Shown piece after piece: positions 38,063 to 46,924 of a stretch of DNA of 64,000 nt. The notes beneath the pieces were generated by a model. It was not told the origin of the DNA. It saw only the letters and a list, made by a program, of their open reading frames with translations, and did not search any database. Source of the DNA: an uncultured delta proteobacterium (lineage in GTDB: Bacteria > Myxococcota_A > UBA9160 > JAFDET01); assembly GCA_947259215.1 (NCBI GenBank), contig CAMYLJ010000014.1, positions 1-64,000 of the forward strand, given 5' to 3'. Within the stretch, counting starts at the first letter, position 1. Each line of letters opens with the position of its first letter. Made by a program: the position numbers and the translations under genes.

Positions 38063-38918
38063 ACCGCGACGCGTCGATCCCTGGCGCTTCGCTGGCGGCT
38101 TCCTCGAGAAGGTGCTCTCCGCCGCCATCCCGGCGCAGCCCGCCTGGAGCGAGATCCCCTGGACACCGGTGACGAAGCCACTGGCCGAGAGCCGGGTGGC
38201 GCTTCTCTCCACGGCGGGGATCTCCATGCGCGGCGACGCTCCCTTCGACATGGAGCTGGAGCGCCGGCGCCCAACCCGGGGCGACCCGAGCTGGCGGCGC
38301 CTGCGGGCGGACGCCAGCGCGGCCGACGTGGAGGTGAACCACCTCCACATCGACACGGGCTACATCGAGCGCGACTTGAACGTGGCCCTGCCCGTGGACC
38401 GCCTCCGGGAGTTCGCGGCGGCCGGCGGGGTGGGCTCGCTCGCGCCCAGCCACTACTCGATCATGGGCTACCAGGGGAGCGACCCGTCCAGCCTGGTGGA
38501 GGAGAGCGCGCCGGCCATCGCCGAAGCGATGCGGAGCGAGGAGGTCGACCTGGCGCTCCTCGCCCCCGTCTGACCCGACTGCTGCCGGTCCGTGGGACTG
38601 GTCGCGCGCGTGATCGAGGCCGTGGGGATCCCGACGGTCACGCTGAACATGATCTGGGTCTACCAGAACCTGGTGGGGATGCCGCGCGTCGCGGCCATCG
38701 AGCACCCCTTCGGGCGTCCCTTCGGTGACGTGGGGGACGCGCACACCCAGACCGCCGTGCTGCGGGCGGCCCTGGGCGTGTTCAGCACCGCCCGCGAGCC
38801 GGGCCACGTGGAGCACCTTCCCTTCGTCTGGCACGAGGAGCCCGCCGAGACGAAATGGCACCCCGCCGAGCCCAGCCCGATCATCGCCATGATCAAGCAG
38901 CGGCGCAGGGAATCCTAG
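38046..38918 (+). CDS. Selenoprotein B-type (GrdB-like) reductase subunit with in-frame UGA (Sec176)
   Basis: 290 aa when TGA at 38571-38573 is read as selenocysteine. Before it, the sequence runs through DLALLAPV; after it, PDCCRSVGLVARVIEAVGIPTV continues in the same frame. This reproduces the U-x-x-C signature and following helix of glycine/sarcosine/betaine reductase selenoprotein B-like proteins. Read as a stop, the gene would end at 175 aa and leave a conserved 115-aa tail with no start. A hairpin just downstream fits a bacterial SECIS. GrdA, GrdC, selA and selB are not in the window, so the substrate is unknown. Confidence 0.85.
38585..38601 (+). promoter_or_regulatory. Candidate bacterial SECIS hairpin
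   Basis: CCGGTCC-GTG-GGACTGG folds into a 7-bp stem with one G-U pair, starting 11 nt after the UGA codon. That is within the spacing used by bacterial SECIS elements bound by SelB. The loop is short and the alternative GGUCC fold was not evaluated by computation. Confidence 0.6.
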
Positions 38919-38939
38919 CCGGGCAGCCGGCCCACTCGA

Positions 38940-39635
38940 TCAGGGCGGCTTGCCGACGGGCAGCAGGGCGAGCGGCTCGGTGCGCTCCGGGAGCCCGAGC
39001 ACACGTGCGAGCTCCTCGTCGCGAAAGGCACCGACGATGGTGGTCCCGAGCCCGAGCGCCACGGCCTGCAGGTAGACGTTCTGCGCCGCGTGTCCCGCCT
39101 CCATGTGCACGTAGCGCGGCGCGCGTCTCCGGTACTTGCGCGCGGTTCGCTGGTAGACGCCCGCGAGCACAACGACGGCGGGCGCCTCGCCGACCCAGTC
39201 CTGATCGAGGGCGGCCCGGGCCACGCCCGTTCTCGCGTCACCCTCCTTCGTGAGCAGAAGGCGGTGCCGCCGCGGATCGTAGTGGTACACGCCCGGCCGG
39301 ATTCCCGAGACGGCTCCGGCGACGAGGTAGACCTCGAGCGGGTACAACGCTCCGGCCGACGGGGCCGTCCGGTGGCCCTCCCGATCCGTGATGCCCTGGG
39401 CCGCCCACAGGAGCTGGGATGTGGCCGCGAGCGGTAGCGGCTCGCGCGCGAACTCGCGCAGCGAGCGCCGCGCGGCGAGCGCGCGTTCGACCGCTACCTC
39501 GCCGTCGCGGCTGGGAGCGGGAAGCGCGACCTCGCCGTCCTCGCTGGCCATCGCGACTCCTCCCCGACACAGCGCCACGGCGAGGAAGAGCGCCGCCGCG
39601 CGGCCACACCTCAGGCGCGTGTGTCGAAGCGCCAT
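38940..39635 (-). CDS. SagB-type nitroreductase/dehydrogenase, exported
   Basis: 231 aa. Probable signal peptide about 1-30 (AAALFLAVALCRGGVAMA). The flavin domain has AARRSLREFAREPLPL, LLWAAQGIT and SAGALYPLEVYLVAG, then HMEAGHAAQNVYLQAVALGLG, the SagB/ThcOx FMN family. Family members oxidise thiazolines or act as nitroreductases; here no peptide-modification genes are adjacent. The gene overlaps the radical SAM gene by 25 bp. Confidence 0.85.
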   Translation of the reverse strand: MALRHTRLRCGRAAALFLAVALCRGGVAMASEDGEVALPAPSRDGEVAVERALAARRSLREFAREPLPLAATSQLLWAAQGITDREGHRTAPSAGALYPLEVYLVAGAVSGIRPGVYHYDPRRHRLLLTKEGDARTGVARAALDQDWVGEAPAVVVLAGVYQRTARKYRRRAPRYVHMEAGHAAQNVYLQAVALGLGTTIVGAFRDEELARVLGLPERTEPLALLPVGKPP

Positions 39636-40609
39636 AGCCCCGCCTCACGAGCCGCCGCGTAGGCGTCCTCCAGCTCGCGCCGGGTGGGCTTCCGGTCGAT
39701 CCCGGCGTACTTCGGGCGCCCGTCTCGCGCGATCTGCCCGACCTCGTAGTCGGGGCGGTACTGACCCATGATGTTCAGAAACGTGTCCGGCGAGAGATCC
39801 TCCGCCAGCCAGCGGAAGATGGCCGCAGCCTCTTCGGTCTGGCCCGGCATCACCAGGTGCCGCACCAGGAGTCCCCGGCGGGCGAGACCGTCAACGTCGA
39901 AGCGCAGGTCGCCCACCTGGCGGTGCATCTCGCGGATCGCGGCCCGCGCTACCTCGGGATAGTTCTTGGCCTTGCACAGCCTGCGGGCGGTGTCGCGCTT
40001 CCAGAACTTGAAGTCGGGCATGTAGATGTCGACGAGGCCATCCAGCAGCCGCAGGGAGGACAGCGCGTCGAAGGCGCTGGTGTTGTACACGATCGGCACG
40101 CGCAGCCCGCGCGGGATCGCCACGGCGAGCGCCTCCACCACCTGGGGAACGACGTGCTCCGGCGTCACGAAGTTCAGGTTGTGGCAGCCCCGGGCCTGGA
40201 GCTCGAGGGCGATCTCCGCGATCGCTTCGGCGGACAGCTCCCGCCCGCGTTCGCGCTGGCTGATGTCCCAGTTCTGGCAGAACACGCAGCGCAGGTTGCA
40301 CATCCCGAAGAAGATCGTCCCGCTGCCGTTCCGGCCGCGCAGGCAGTCTTCCTCCCCGAAGTGCGGGAAGGCCGAGCTGACGATCGCATGCCGCCCCGTG
40401 TGGCAGACCCGCCGCTGGTCGGCCAGGCGGTCGATGCGGCAGTCGCGGGGGCACGCCTCGCAGCGCGCGAGCTCGGCGAGCCCGGCGCGGGCCCGGCCGG
40501 GAAGCTCGCCGCGCCGCCACGCCTCCAGGTACATGGGCTCGGATTCCCCGAGCAGGAAACGAGGGTCCGGCGGCGGTGCGCTTCGTGCGAGCGGCGTCAT
40601 CCGGCTCAT
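39611..40609 (-). CDS. Radical SAM protein, PFL-activase-like (AmmeMemoRadiSam type)
   Basis: 332 aa. The [4Fe-4S] motif is CNLRCVFCQNWDIS (CxxxCxxC). An upstream CEACPRDCRIDR Cys cluster and the long LSAEAIAEIALELQARGCHNLNFVTPEH-type segment, which matches the YfkAB/PflA-related subfamily, are visible. The C-terminal YRPDYEVGQIARDGRPKYAGIDR completes the family pattern. The substrate is not known. Overlap with the SagB gene suggests a joint function. Confidence 0.87.
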   Translation of the reverse strand: MSRMTPLARSAPPPDPRFLLGESEPMYLEAWRRGELPGRARAGLAELARCEACPRDCRIDRLADQRRVCHTGRHAIVSSAFPHFGEEDCLRGRNGSGTIFFGMCNLRCVFCQNWDISQRERGRELSAEAIAEIALELQARGCHNLNFVTPEHVVPQVVEALAVAIPRGLRVPIVYNTSAFDALSSLRLLDGLVDIYMPDFKFWKRDTARRLCKAKNYPEVARAAIREMHRQVGDLRFDVDGLARRGLLVRHLVMPGQTEEAAAIFRWLAEDLSPDTFLNIMGQYRPDYEVGQIARDGRPKYAGIDRKPTRRELEDAYAAAREAGLWRFDTRA

Positions 40610-40618
40610 GGATCCGGC

Positions 40619-41824
40619 CTAGCGACGATCTGCGCAGCGCACGGCCGCCCCGCCGAGGCGGGCGATCCGGGTGTCGCCGAAGGGCGTTCCGACGCCGCTG
40701 TTCACGGTGAGGGCCACGGCCAGCTGGCGCTGCGGGTCGGCCCAGGCCCCGGAGCCGCCGAAGCCGGAGTGGCCGAAGCCGCCGGGAACGCGGGCGCGCA
40801 CGGCGAAGACGCGGTGGTAGCCGAGCCGCCAGCGCATCGAGATGGGGATGACGCGGCCCGCGCCGCGGTTCTGCTGCTCGGTGGCGCGGCGCAGGGTGTC
40901 GTAGGAGAGGAGCCGCACGCCGTCGAGCTCGCCTCCCTGGGCCAGGCAGGCGTAGAGCCGGGCGAGGGAGCGAGCCGTGAACATCCCGTTGGCGGCGGGG
41001 ATCGACGCGGCCCGGAACTCCTCGGAGTTGAAGTCGAGATCTTCCATTCCCGGCGCCATCAGCGCGGCGATGCTCTCGCTCGGATCGTAGTGGAAGCCGA
41101 GCCGCGACAGCCGCGCGCGCCAGCGCTCCGCCCGCTCGAGGATGCGCTGCGTGTTGCGGCGGCGCCGCTCGATGGGGCCGTTCATCCCGCGCGCCATGAG
41201 CGTCGCGCAGCGATGCTGCTGGTCCGCCGGAACGCCGCAGTAGAGGCCCTCGAGCCCGAGGGGCCGGGCCAGCTCGCTCTCGAGCAGCTCCGGGAAGGGC
41301 TTGTTGTCCGCCACGCGCCGCACGATCTCGCCCACGAGCCAGCCATACGTGAGGGCGTGGTACCCGTGTGCCGTCCCGGGTGCGTGGCGCGGCTCGGCCG
41401 CCGCGATCCGCGACGTCACGTGGTCCCAGTCGAGCATCTCCCTCCCGTGCTCGACCATGTCCGAGATCGCGTAGAGACCCGCCTCGTGGCACAACACCTG
41501 CCGGACCGTGATGCGCTCCTTGCCCCCCTCTGCGAACTCGGGCCAGTACTCGGCCACCGGCGCGTCGTACTCGATGAGCCCCCGGTCCGCGTGCAGGTGC
41601 AGCAGCGTCGACACCACGCCCTTCGTGGTGGAGAAGGAGATGCTGAGCGTGTCCTCCTTCCAGGGCGTCCCCCGCGTATCGCTCGTTCCGCCCCAGATGT
41701 CGACGACCTTCTCGCCGCGGTGATAGACGCAGGCGGCCGCCCCGCCCGCGCCTCGCTTCGGCAGGATGCGACGCAGGGCGCGGGCGACCTCGGCGAAGTC
41801 GGGGTGGGTGCTGCCGTGGAGCAC
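40619..41824 (-). CDS. Serine hydrolase of the beta-lactamase class C/EstB family
   Basis: 401 aa from GTG 41824 (strong SD AAGGAGGT). The S-x-x-K motif STTK (in ISFSTTKGVVSTLL), the Tyr motif in ALTYGWLVGEIV and the third motif HSGFGGSG are all present. This matches esterases and penicillin-binding-like hydrolases rather than a proven resistance enzyme. No signal peptide. It lies ten bases from the radical SAM gene on the same strand. Confidence 0.88.
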   Translation of the reverse strand: MLHGSTHPDFAEVARALRRILPKRGAGGAAACVYHRGEKVVDIWGGTSDTRGTPWKEDTLSISFSTTKGVVSTLLHLHADRGLIEYDAPVAEYWPEFAEGGKERITVRQVLCHEAGLYAISDMVEHGREMLDWDHVTSRIAAAEPRHAPGTAHGYHALTYGWLVGEIVRRVADNKPFPELLESELARPLGLEGLYCGVPADQQHRCATLMARGMNGPIERRRRNTQRILERAERWRARLSRLGFHYDPSESIAALMAPGMEDLDFNSEEFRAASIPAANGMFTARSLARLYACLAQGGELDGVRLLSYDTLRRATEQQNRGAGRVIPISMRWRLGYHRVFAVRARVPGGFGHSGFGGSGAWADPQRQLAVALTVNSGVGTPFGDTRIARLGGAAVRCADRR

Positions 41825-42014
41825 GGGCGGACCTCCTTGGGAGTCGGGAGAACGTGCGGAGAGGATAGGGTGTTCGAGACCGCCCATCCGGGCGTTCCAT
41901 GATCCGCGCTCGGCGTCGCCCACGCCAGCCCGGTAGCGGCGAGAGGCGCTGGGCGCGAGCGCGATCGCCTGCGTCGGGGACGGAGCTGCGGCTCCGACGA
42001 GCGCGGCGGGCAGC

Positions 42015-42332
42015 CTAGAGGATCGGGTCGAGCGGATCGACCGGGTCGAGGGTCTCCCCAGGCGCCGGGAATCCTGGGCAGGTCCCGTCGCGATAGCCGG
42101 AGACGGCCTGGTCGCGGCAGGCCGTGCAGGCGTTCCTGTACTGGCGCCAGGTCGCGTGGCGTCGACCACACACGACCTTGGGCTTCTCGAAGCCGCAGTC
42201 GCCGGGCCGCGGGTTCTCGCAGGCCTGCAACGGGCCGGTCCAGCCCAGGTACTCCTCGCCGGGCGGAGCGTCTCCCGCGCAGGCGAGGGCGAGCCCTGCG
42301 AAGACGAGCGGGACGCAGGCGCTGCGGCTCAC
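42015..42332 (-). CDS. Small lipoprotein with Kazal-like Cys domain
   Basis: 105 aa from GTG 42332, preceded by AGGGGAG. Signal VPLVFAGLALAC with a lipobox-like Cys near residue 17. The mature part has CGFEKPKVVCGRRHATWRQYRNACTACRDQAVSGY-type spacing of Cys (VCG, YRNACTAC, GTC), resembling a Kazal-type protease-inhibitor domain. Function unproven. The upstream gap to the tRNA (42333-42514) shows no gene. Confidence 0.65.
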   Translation of the reverse strand: MSRSACVPLVFAGLALACAGDAPPGEEYLGWTGPLQACENPRPGDCGFEKPKVVCGRRHATWRQYRNACTACRDQAVSGYRDGTCPGFPAPGETLDPVDPLDPIL

Positions 42333-42514
42333 GAACGGGCTCCCCTGGAGGATGACCCCCCGCTGGAAGCGTACAGGTAGTGCGCACGCGCGTCTTCGGC
42401 ACGCCAAGCGGGCGGGGACGGCAGATGTTCGCGCGCTGTGGAGTAGCCGGAGATTCCATGGTGCCACGTCGGCCTGGCGCAAACTGACGTGGTTGTTGAA
42501 TAATCCTGCTTCGG

Positions 42515-42586
42515 GGCCCTTAGCTCAGTGGTTAGAGCAACCGGCTCATAACCGGATGGTCCCTGGTTCGAATCCAGGAGGGCCCA
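42515..42586 (+). tRNA. tRNA-Ile (CAU anticodon, lysidine type)
   Basis: A 72-nt cloverleaf: acceptor GGGCCCT/AGGGCCC, D arm GCTCAGTGGTTAGAGC, anticodon loop CTCATAA and T arm CCTGGTTCGAATCCAGG. The CAU anticodon alone could be Met, but the sequence follows E. coli ileX closely (CCTTAGCTCAGTGGTTAGAG), so tRNA-Ile2, converted by TilS, is favoured. The A-A pair at 27-43 is a mismatch. CCA is not encoded. Confidence 0.85.
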
Positions 42587-43827
42587 CCCGCAACGTCGCG
42601 ACTCTTCTCGGCTTCGGTTGCGGAATCCTTGTCGGTGGCTTGTCGGTGGTCGCCCTCCGACGGCCGAAGCACCTCGAGCATCGCGTTGTCAGCGAGGCGC
42701 GCGTAGCGACGCGTCGACTCGACCGACGCGTGTCCGAGGAACCGCTGCAGGTGGCGCTCGGACACGCCGCGGCGGATCGCGTCCGTGGCCATGGAGTGCT
42801 TGGTGCCCTCGTAGAGCGAGATCGGCGGTAGGCTGGCTGCCTCGACCGCTTCCCGCCAGACGCGCTGCAGCGACTTGTGTGCCCACATCCTACCGGTGCG
42901 CGGGTTCGGGAAGAGGGGCCTCTGCCGAAGGCGGTCCCGGGGATCCACGTAAGCCGCGAGCCAGCGCTGCAGGGCCTCGCTCGCGGGGAGGCGCTTCGCC
43001 TTGCCCGACTTCGTGCCGCGTACGGGAGCCCCGACGCTCTTCCCCTTCACGGCCTTGTCCACCGAGAGCCAGCCGTCGTGGTAGTCGGCCACTTGGAGCG
43101 CGCGGGCCTCGCCGGGCCGGAGCCCCAGGTGGGCCATGGCCAGGAAGACGCCGCGCTCTGGCTCCGGGATCTCCGCCAGGACGCGGTCCTGGGCGCCGAT
43201 CGAGAGAATGTGCGGCTGGTGCTCGTCGGCCTTCGGGAGGGGCACCTCGGGCATCCTGGCGATGTCTCCCCGACGGTAGAGCCACTTCAAGAAGGCCTGG
43301 AAGGCTGCGAGGTAGTTGCGACGGCTCTTCGGGCTGAGCCCCCGATCGCCGAGCCAGAGCGAGAAGTCCTCCAGCGTTCCGTAGCTGATCTCGTGGATGC
43401 TGAAGTCGTCGAAGAAGGCGAAGTAGCCCTCCGCGCCGGCCAGGCGCTCGAGCTCCGTCAGGTAGCGGGGCGAGAGCGATCCGGCGGCGGTCTCGCGCCG
43501 GCGAACCTCCAGCCAGCGCTCCAGTCGGGTGCGCACCAGGTTTGGTTTGGCCTGCACCGGCAGGTACTCCGCCAGCACCTCTTCGAGTGCGCGGCCGTCC
43601 GCAACCTTGCCGCGAATCTGCTCCAGGACGCGCCGCGACGTCGCCTCGTCGGCGAGCCGGATCCCGCGGTGGGACCACACCCGCCCGTACGGGCGGAAGT
43701 CGATGTAGTACGCCCAGCCCTTGGCGCGCTTCTCGCGGCGGATGCGACCCAGGTCTCCCACCAGCCCGAAGCGTACCGCAGCGCCGGCATGCTCCAGCGA
43801 GGCCAGAAGGCGCGCCGCGGAGGTCAT
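42532..43827 (-). CDS. Tyrosine recombinase/integrase of the tRNA-Ile island
   Basis: 431 aa from ATG 43827. N-terminal arm-binding region, core-binding SAM-like domain (about 120-200), then the catalytic domain with Arg in LGLRPGEARAL, GTKHSMATDAI (Lys where box II often has Arg), LGHASVESTRRYARL and the nucleophile Tyr. The last codons (SWIRTRDHPVMSRLL) are read from the antisense of the tRNA, and the stop lies inside it. That arrangement is typical of islands that use the tRNA 3' end as attachment site. Confidence 0.92.
   Translation of the reverse strand: MTSAARLLASLEHAGAAVRFGLVGDLGRIRREKRAKGWAYYIDFRPYGRVWSHRGIRLADEATSRRVLEQIRGKVADGRALEEVLAEYLPVQAKPNLVRTRLERWLEVRRRETAAGSLSPRYLTELERLAGAEGYFAFFDDFSIHEISYGTLEDFSLWLGDRGLSPKSRRNYLAAFQAFLKWLYRRGDIARMPEVPLPKADEHQPHILSIGAQDRVLAEIPEPERGVFLAMAHLGLRPGEARALQVADYHDGWLSVDKAVKGKSVGAPVRGTKSGKAKRLPASEALQRWLAAYVDPRDRLRQRPLFPNPRTGRMWAHKSLQRVWREAVEAASLPPISLYEGTKHSMATDAIRRGVSERHLQRFLGHASVESTRRYARLADNAMLEVLRPSEGDHRQATDKDSATEAEKSRDVAGGPSWIRTRDHPVMSRLL
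42557..42589. other. Attachment site attL in tRNA-Ile
   Basis: The tRNA 3' segment from TGGTCCCTGG to CACCC is repeated at 56753-56785 with one mismatch in 33 bases. The integrase ends within it. Together they bound a 14.2-kb island. Confidence 0.85.
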
Positions 43828-44576
43828 CCCCGAGCGCCCTGGTGGCGCCGTCTGGCAGCTCTCTTGCCCACAAGACCCCCTCGCCGGGGGGGTGCTGATG
43901 GAGAGAGCAAGAGCCGTGCCGTGGGTCCGCCGCGGTCGGCCCTGGCGCAAGTGCGCGTGCTGGCGAGGCTACGGATGAAGCGCCGCGGCAACCGTTGCGA
44001 CCGCTGGCTCACTTGTGGCAGCCAGCCACGACCAGTGCGCGGCTGGTGCAGGCGGGTGGCGCCGATCGCGGCCGACGAGGTGGCGATCGAGCCGCCGTCA
44101 ACTGGCAGCGCAGGCTGTAAGGCGCGTGCATTCCATCTTGCGAAGGCGCGGCCAGGTCGGAGGGCTCGCCACCTCTCGCTCTGCAGCGCAGCGGCACGGT
44201 ATACCCGCGCTCAAGGTGCCGCCGGTGTACCGACACGGCGCGGTCTGACTCCGGACCGGTGGGCGTTTCGAAGCCCGGAAGCGCGGGAAGTCGCGCAGGA
44301 GAGCCGCAGGAGATCGACGGCATGGAAGTGACCTGCACGCCTCGCGTCATGCCAAGAATTCATCAGCGATTCCGACCGTCTTCAGAAAAGTGTCCTGCAG
44401 TTATCTTGCATTCGCACTACTTCACAGGTCCCCCCGTGCACGCCGTTTCGAATGCCCTCTCTTCGTACCCTCGCGGTGCAGATGCAGCTGCCGTCGGCCG
44501 GCTGACCACACTCCTTACGTGGTGCGATCGAAGCGCCAAAGTTAGCCACGTATCGGCGTGAGAGTGACGTCTGCCA
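43828..44576. other. 750-bp stretch with no recognised gene, left part of island
   Basis: Several short frames are open on both strands, but none has a recognisable domain, start context or consistent codon bias. Composition is mixed, lower in GC after about 44330. It may hold promoter sequence for the integrase or an undetected RNA, because a strong terminator follows at 44577. Confidence 0.5.
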
Positions 44577-44605
44577 CGTGGGGGCCGGACCGGCCCCCAC
44601 GTTTT
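44577..44605 (+). terminator. Strong intrinsic terminator with no assigned gene
   Basis: CGTGGGGGCCG-GAC-CGGCCCCCACG is an 11-bp perfect stem followed by TTTTC on the + strand. No CDS is recognised directly upstream on this strand, so it may end a non-coding transcript or a lost gene. Confidence 0.75.
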
Positions 44606-44663
44606 CTCAACCGCCCACGAGATCGCGAGTTCCGGGAACGACTTAGCACGAGAATGGCCCCCG

Positions 44664-44753
44664 CTTATCTTGCCGTAGCGCCACCAACCTCGAGTGGGCT
44701 TCCTGGAGCACCGGATGGACGTCCGGGACAGCTGCGGGCTACGGCAAGATAAG
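44664..44753. repeat. 90-bp palindromic element with 16-bp perfect inverted repeats
   Basis: CTTATCTTGCCGTAGC (44664-44679) is repeated inverted at 44738-44753. The interior contains a further CCGGA...TCCGG hairpin. It is non-coding, about 120 bp before the IS91-type remnant. It resembles a MITE or an IS end. Confidence 0.7.
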
Positions 44754-44870
44754 AGTGACTGGGTTGTGCGCGAAGTCGCCGATCGTTCTGGGGTTTCGTC
44801 GAGTGATGGGCAATTGCACAACCTCGCACCAATATGATCAGATTGCCCCCGGCCCGACGGTGAGCGCGCC

Positions 44871-45911
44871 ATGGTCGCTGCCCACAACGCGGAAGTGCCG
44901 CACTCGTCGTGCATCGGCACGGCAGCAGGATCCGACCCACCGCGCCTTCTCGAGCGCCCAGGCCTCGGCCCCGACTCGGATCCCGGCGACGCCGACCCAC
45001 TGCTCGAGGAGCAGCCGCTGCTCGCCCAGCTCTACGGCGCCTCCATCGCCGGCCGCATCGCCACGGGTCGCCGCGCGGGCCAGCGCGTCGTGCGCGTCGG
45101 CGACTGCATCGACCCCGACGATCTGCCCGCGCTCGAGGGCGCGCGGTGCGCAAGCATGAGCGGCGTGAGCCTGCACGCCAACGTGGCCGTTCCAGCGCGC
45201 GATCGCCGGCGCCTCGAGCGACTGTGTCGCTACGTGGCGAGGCCGCCGGTTGCGACCGAGCGGCTCTCGAGGCTGGACGACGGGCGCCTCCTGTACCGCC
45301 TCAAGCACCGTTGGCGCGACGGGACGACCCACGTCTCGTTCGAGCCCCAAGAGCTCGTCGAGAAGCTCACCGCCCTGGTGCCGCCGCCGCGCTTCCACCT
45401 CGTGCGGTACGACGGCATCCTGGGCCCGTGCGCGAGCGAACGGGACCGCGTCGTCCCGGGCTGCGGGGCACCCGCGGCGGGCCCGAAGCAAGGTTCCCCG
45501 ACACTGCCCTTGGTCGAGTCGGCCCCTCGACCAGCCAGTACCGATGCAGCCGACGAGCGCGGGCGGGCGCAGCTTGCCTCCGTCGATCCTGGGCTGATCC
45601 GCACACCAGACCGACCGACTCCGCGACCTGCAGCGGCAGGGGAGACCGTTCCAGCCCCCGGCACGCCCACTCCGCGCCCACGGCGGCTCGCCTGGTCCGC
45701 GCTCCTTCAACGCGTCTTCGCGGTCGACGTCCTCGAGTGCCCGCGTTGCAGCGGACGCATGCGGCTGCTCGCCGCGATTCATCCGCCAGAGGCCACCGAG
45801 GCGATCCTCGAGTGCCTCGACCTGCCCAGCCGCGCCCCACCGACCGCAGGGGCCCTCCCCGATCCAGACGAAGCCGGGGGATGGTCCGTCGAGTTCGACG
45901 GCAACCGGTAG
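44871..45911 (+). pseudogene. IS91-family transposase, N-terminally truncated
   Basis: The frame from 44871 to 45911 matches the C-terminal half of IS91-type (Y2-transposase) proteins: MSGVSLHANVAVPARDRRRLE, VARPPVATERL, YRLKHRWRDGTTHVSFEPQEL and VPPPRFHLVRYDGILGP, then CPRCSGRMRLLAAI. The N-terminal zinc-finger region and the start of the family are missing. It is therefore a 5' truncated copy, unable to transpose by itself. 45912-46105 after it holds no gene and may include the IS end. Confidence 0.8.
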
Positions 45912-46105
45912 CGTCGGCAGGCCATCGTCCACAGCGCTCTGCGCCGGCACCCCCGCTGCCGATGGCACATGCGCGGGGAACACGTGCGCCCCGTGCCGTA
46001 CGGCTCAGTGCTCCGCAGCCACCGGCCGAGTGCTGCGCTCCGCTTGAATCCCCCGCCTACGGTCCTCGGAGGCTAGATCCCCCTGGGTAGTTGTCAGACT
46101 TCCCC

Positions 46106-46920
46106 TTATCGGACCTCGATTGCCCGCTTCTTTGTCCTAGTCGTCTCCAGGAGAGCCCCGTCGGCCATGCGCGCGTAGCGCCGGGTCGAGCGCACGTCGG
46201 CGTGGCCGAGGAAGGTCTGGAGGGCGCGCTCGGAGACGCCGCGGGCCGCCGCGTCCGTGGCGAAGGTGTGCTTGGTGCCGGCGTAGAGGCTCACCGTCAC
46301 CCCGACGCGCTCGCAAGCCTCGATCCAGGTCCGCCGCAGGCTGGTCCCGGACCAGCAGCCGCGAGGCCGGATCCCGCGGCCGCTCCAAGGGACCGTGAAG
46401 AGCGGCTCGGCCCTCAGCCGACCCTCGCGCGCGACGTGCTCCGCGATCCACTGCTGAAGCACCTGGGGCACCGGCAGCCGCTTCACCCGGCCGGTCTTCG
46501 TCGAGCGGATCGGCGAGTCGAGGCGGTCGCCCTTGCGCGCCTTGCTCACCGTGACCCAGCCGTCGTGGTAGTCGCCCACGTCGAGGGCCACGGCCTCGCC
46601 GGGCCGCAGGCCCATCAGCGCCATGGCCAGGTAGATCCCGCGGCGGTCCTCGGGGATCGCGTCGAGGATCTCGTCCTGGGTGCGCGCCGAGAGCGGTGCC
46701 GGCGTCCGCTCCGGCGGCTTCGGCCAGGGGTACTGCCGCGGCAGCTCGCGGATCTCCTCGCGGCGGTAGAGCCAGCCGAGGAACGACCGGAAGGCCGCCA
46801 GGACGTTCCAGCGCGTCTTCGGCGAGAGCCCGCGGTCGGCCAGCCAGTGTGACCAGTCCTCGAGCGCCGCGTAGCTCACCTCGTGGATGCTGCGCCCGGC
46901 CCACCACGAGAAGTGCCCGG
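46106..46920 (-). pseudogene. Truncated tyrosine recombinase, catalytic half only
   Basis: About 271 codons match the core-binding and catalytic domains of the integrase at 42532-43827: SIHEVSYAALEDW, LSPKTRWNVLAAFRSFL, LMGLRPGEAVALDVGDYHDGW, GTKHTFATDA and FLGHADVRSTRRYARM. The N-terminal arm domain is missing; near 46920 the sequence switches to an AraC-family fragment on the other strand. It is a remnant of a second, related element. Confidence 0.85.
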
Positions 46921-46924
46921 GCCC

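Noticed and set aside
38571-38573. TGA as a true stop making a truncated pseudogene and an orphan 3' ORF
   Set aside because: The downstream frame carries the conserved continuation of the selenoprotein B family, and a hairpin sits at SECIS spacing.
40619-42169. Beta-lactamase antibiotic-resistance gene with a long N-terminus
   Set aside because: A strong SD and GTG at 41824 define a shorter EstB-like hydrolase without signal peptide; resistance function is not supported.
42515-42586. tRNA-Met from the CAT anticodon
   Set aside because: Body sequence follows the lysidine tRNA-Ile2 (ileX) pattern more closely than elongator or initiator Met.
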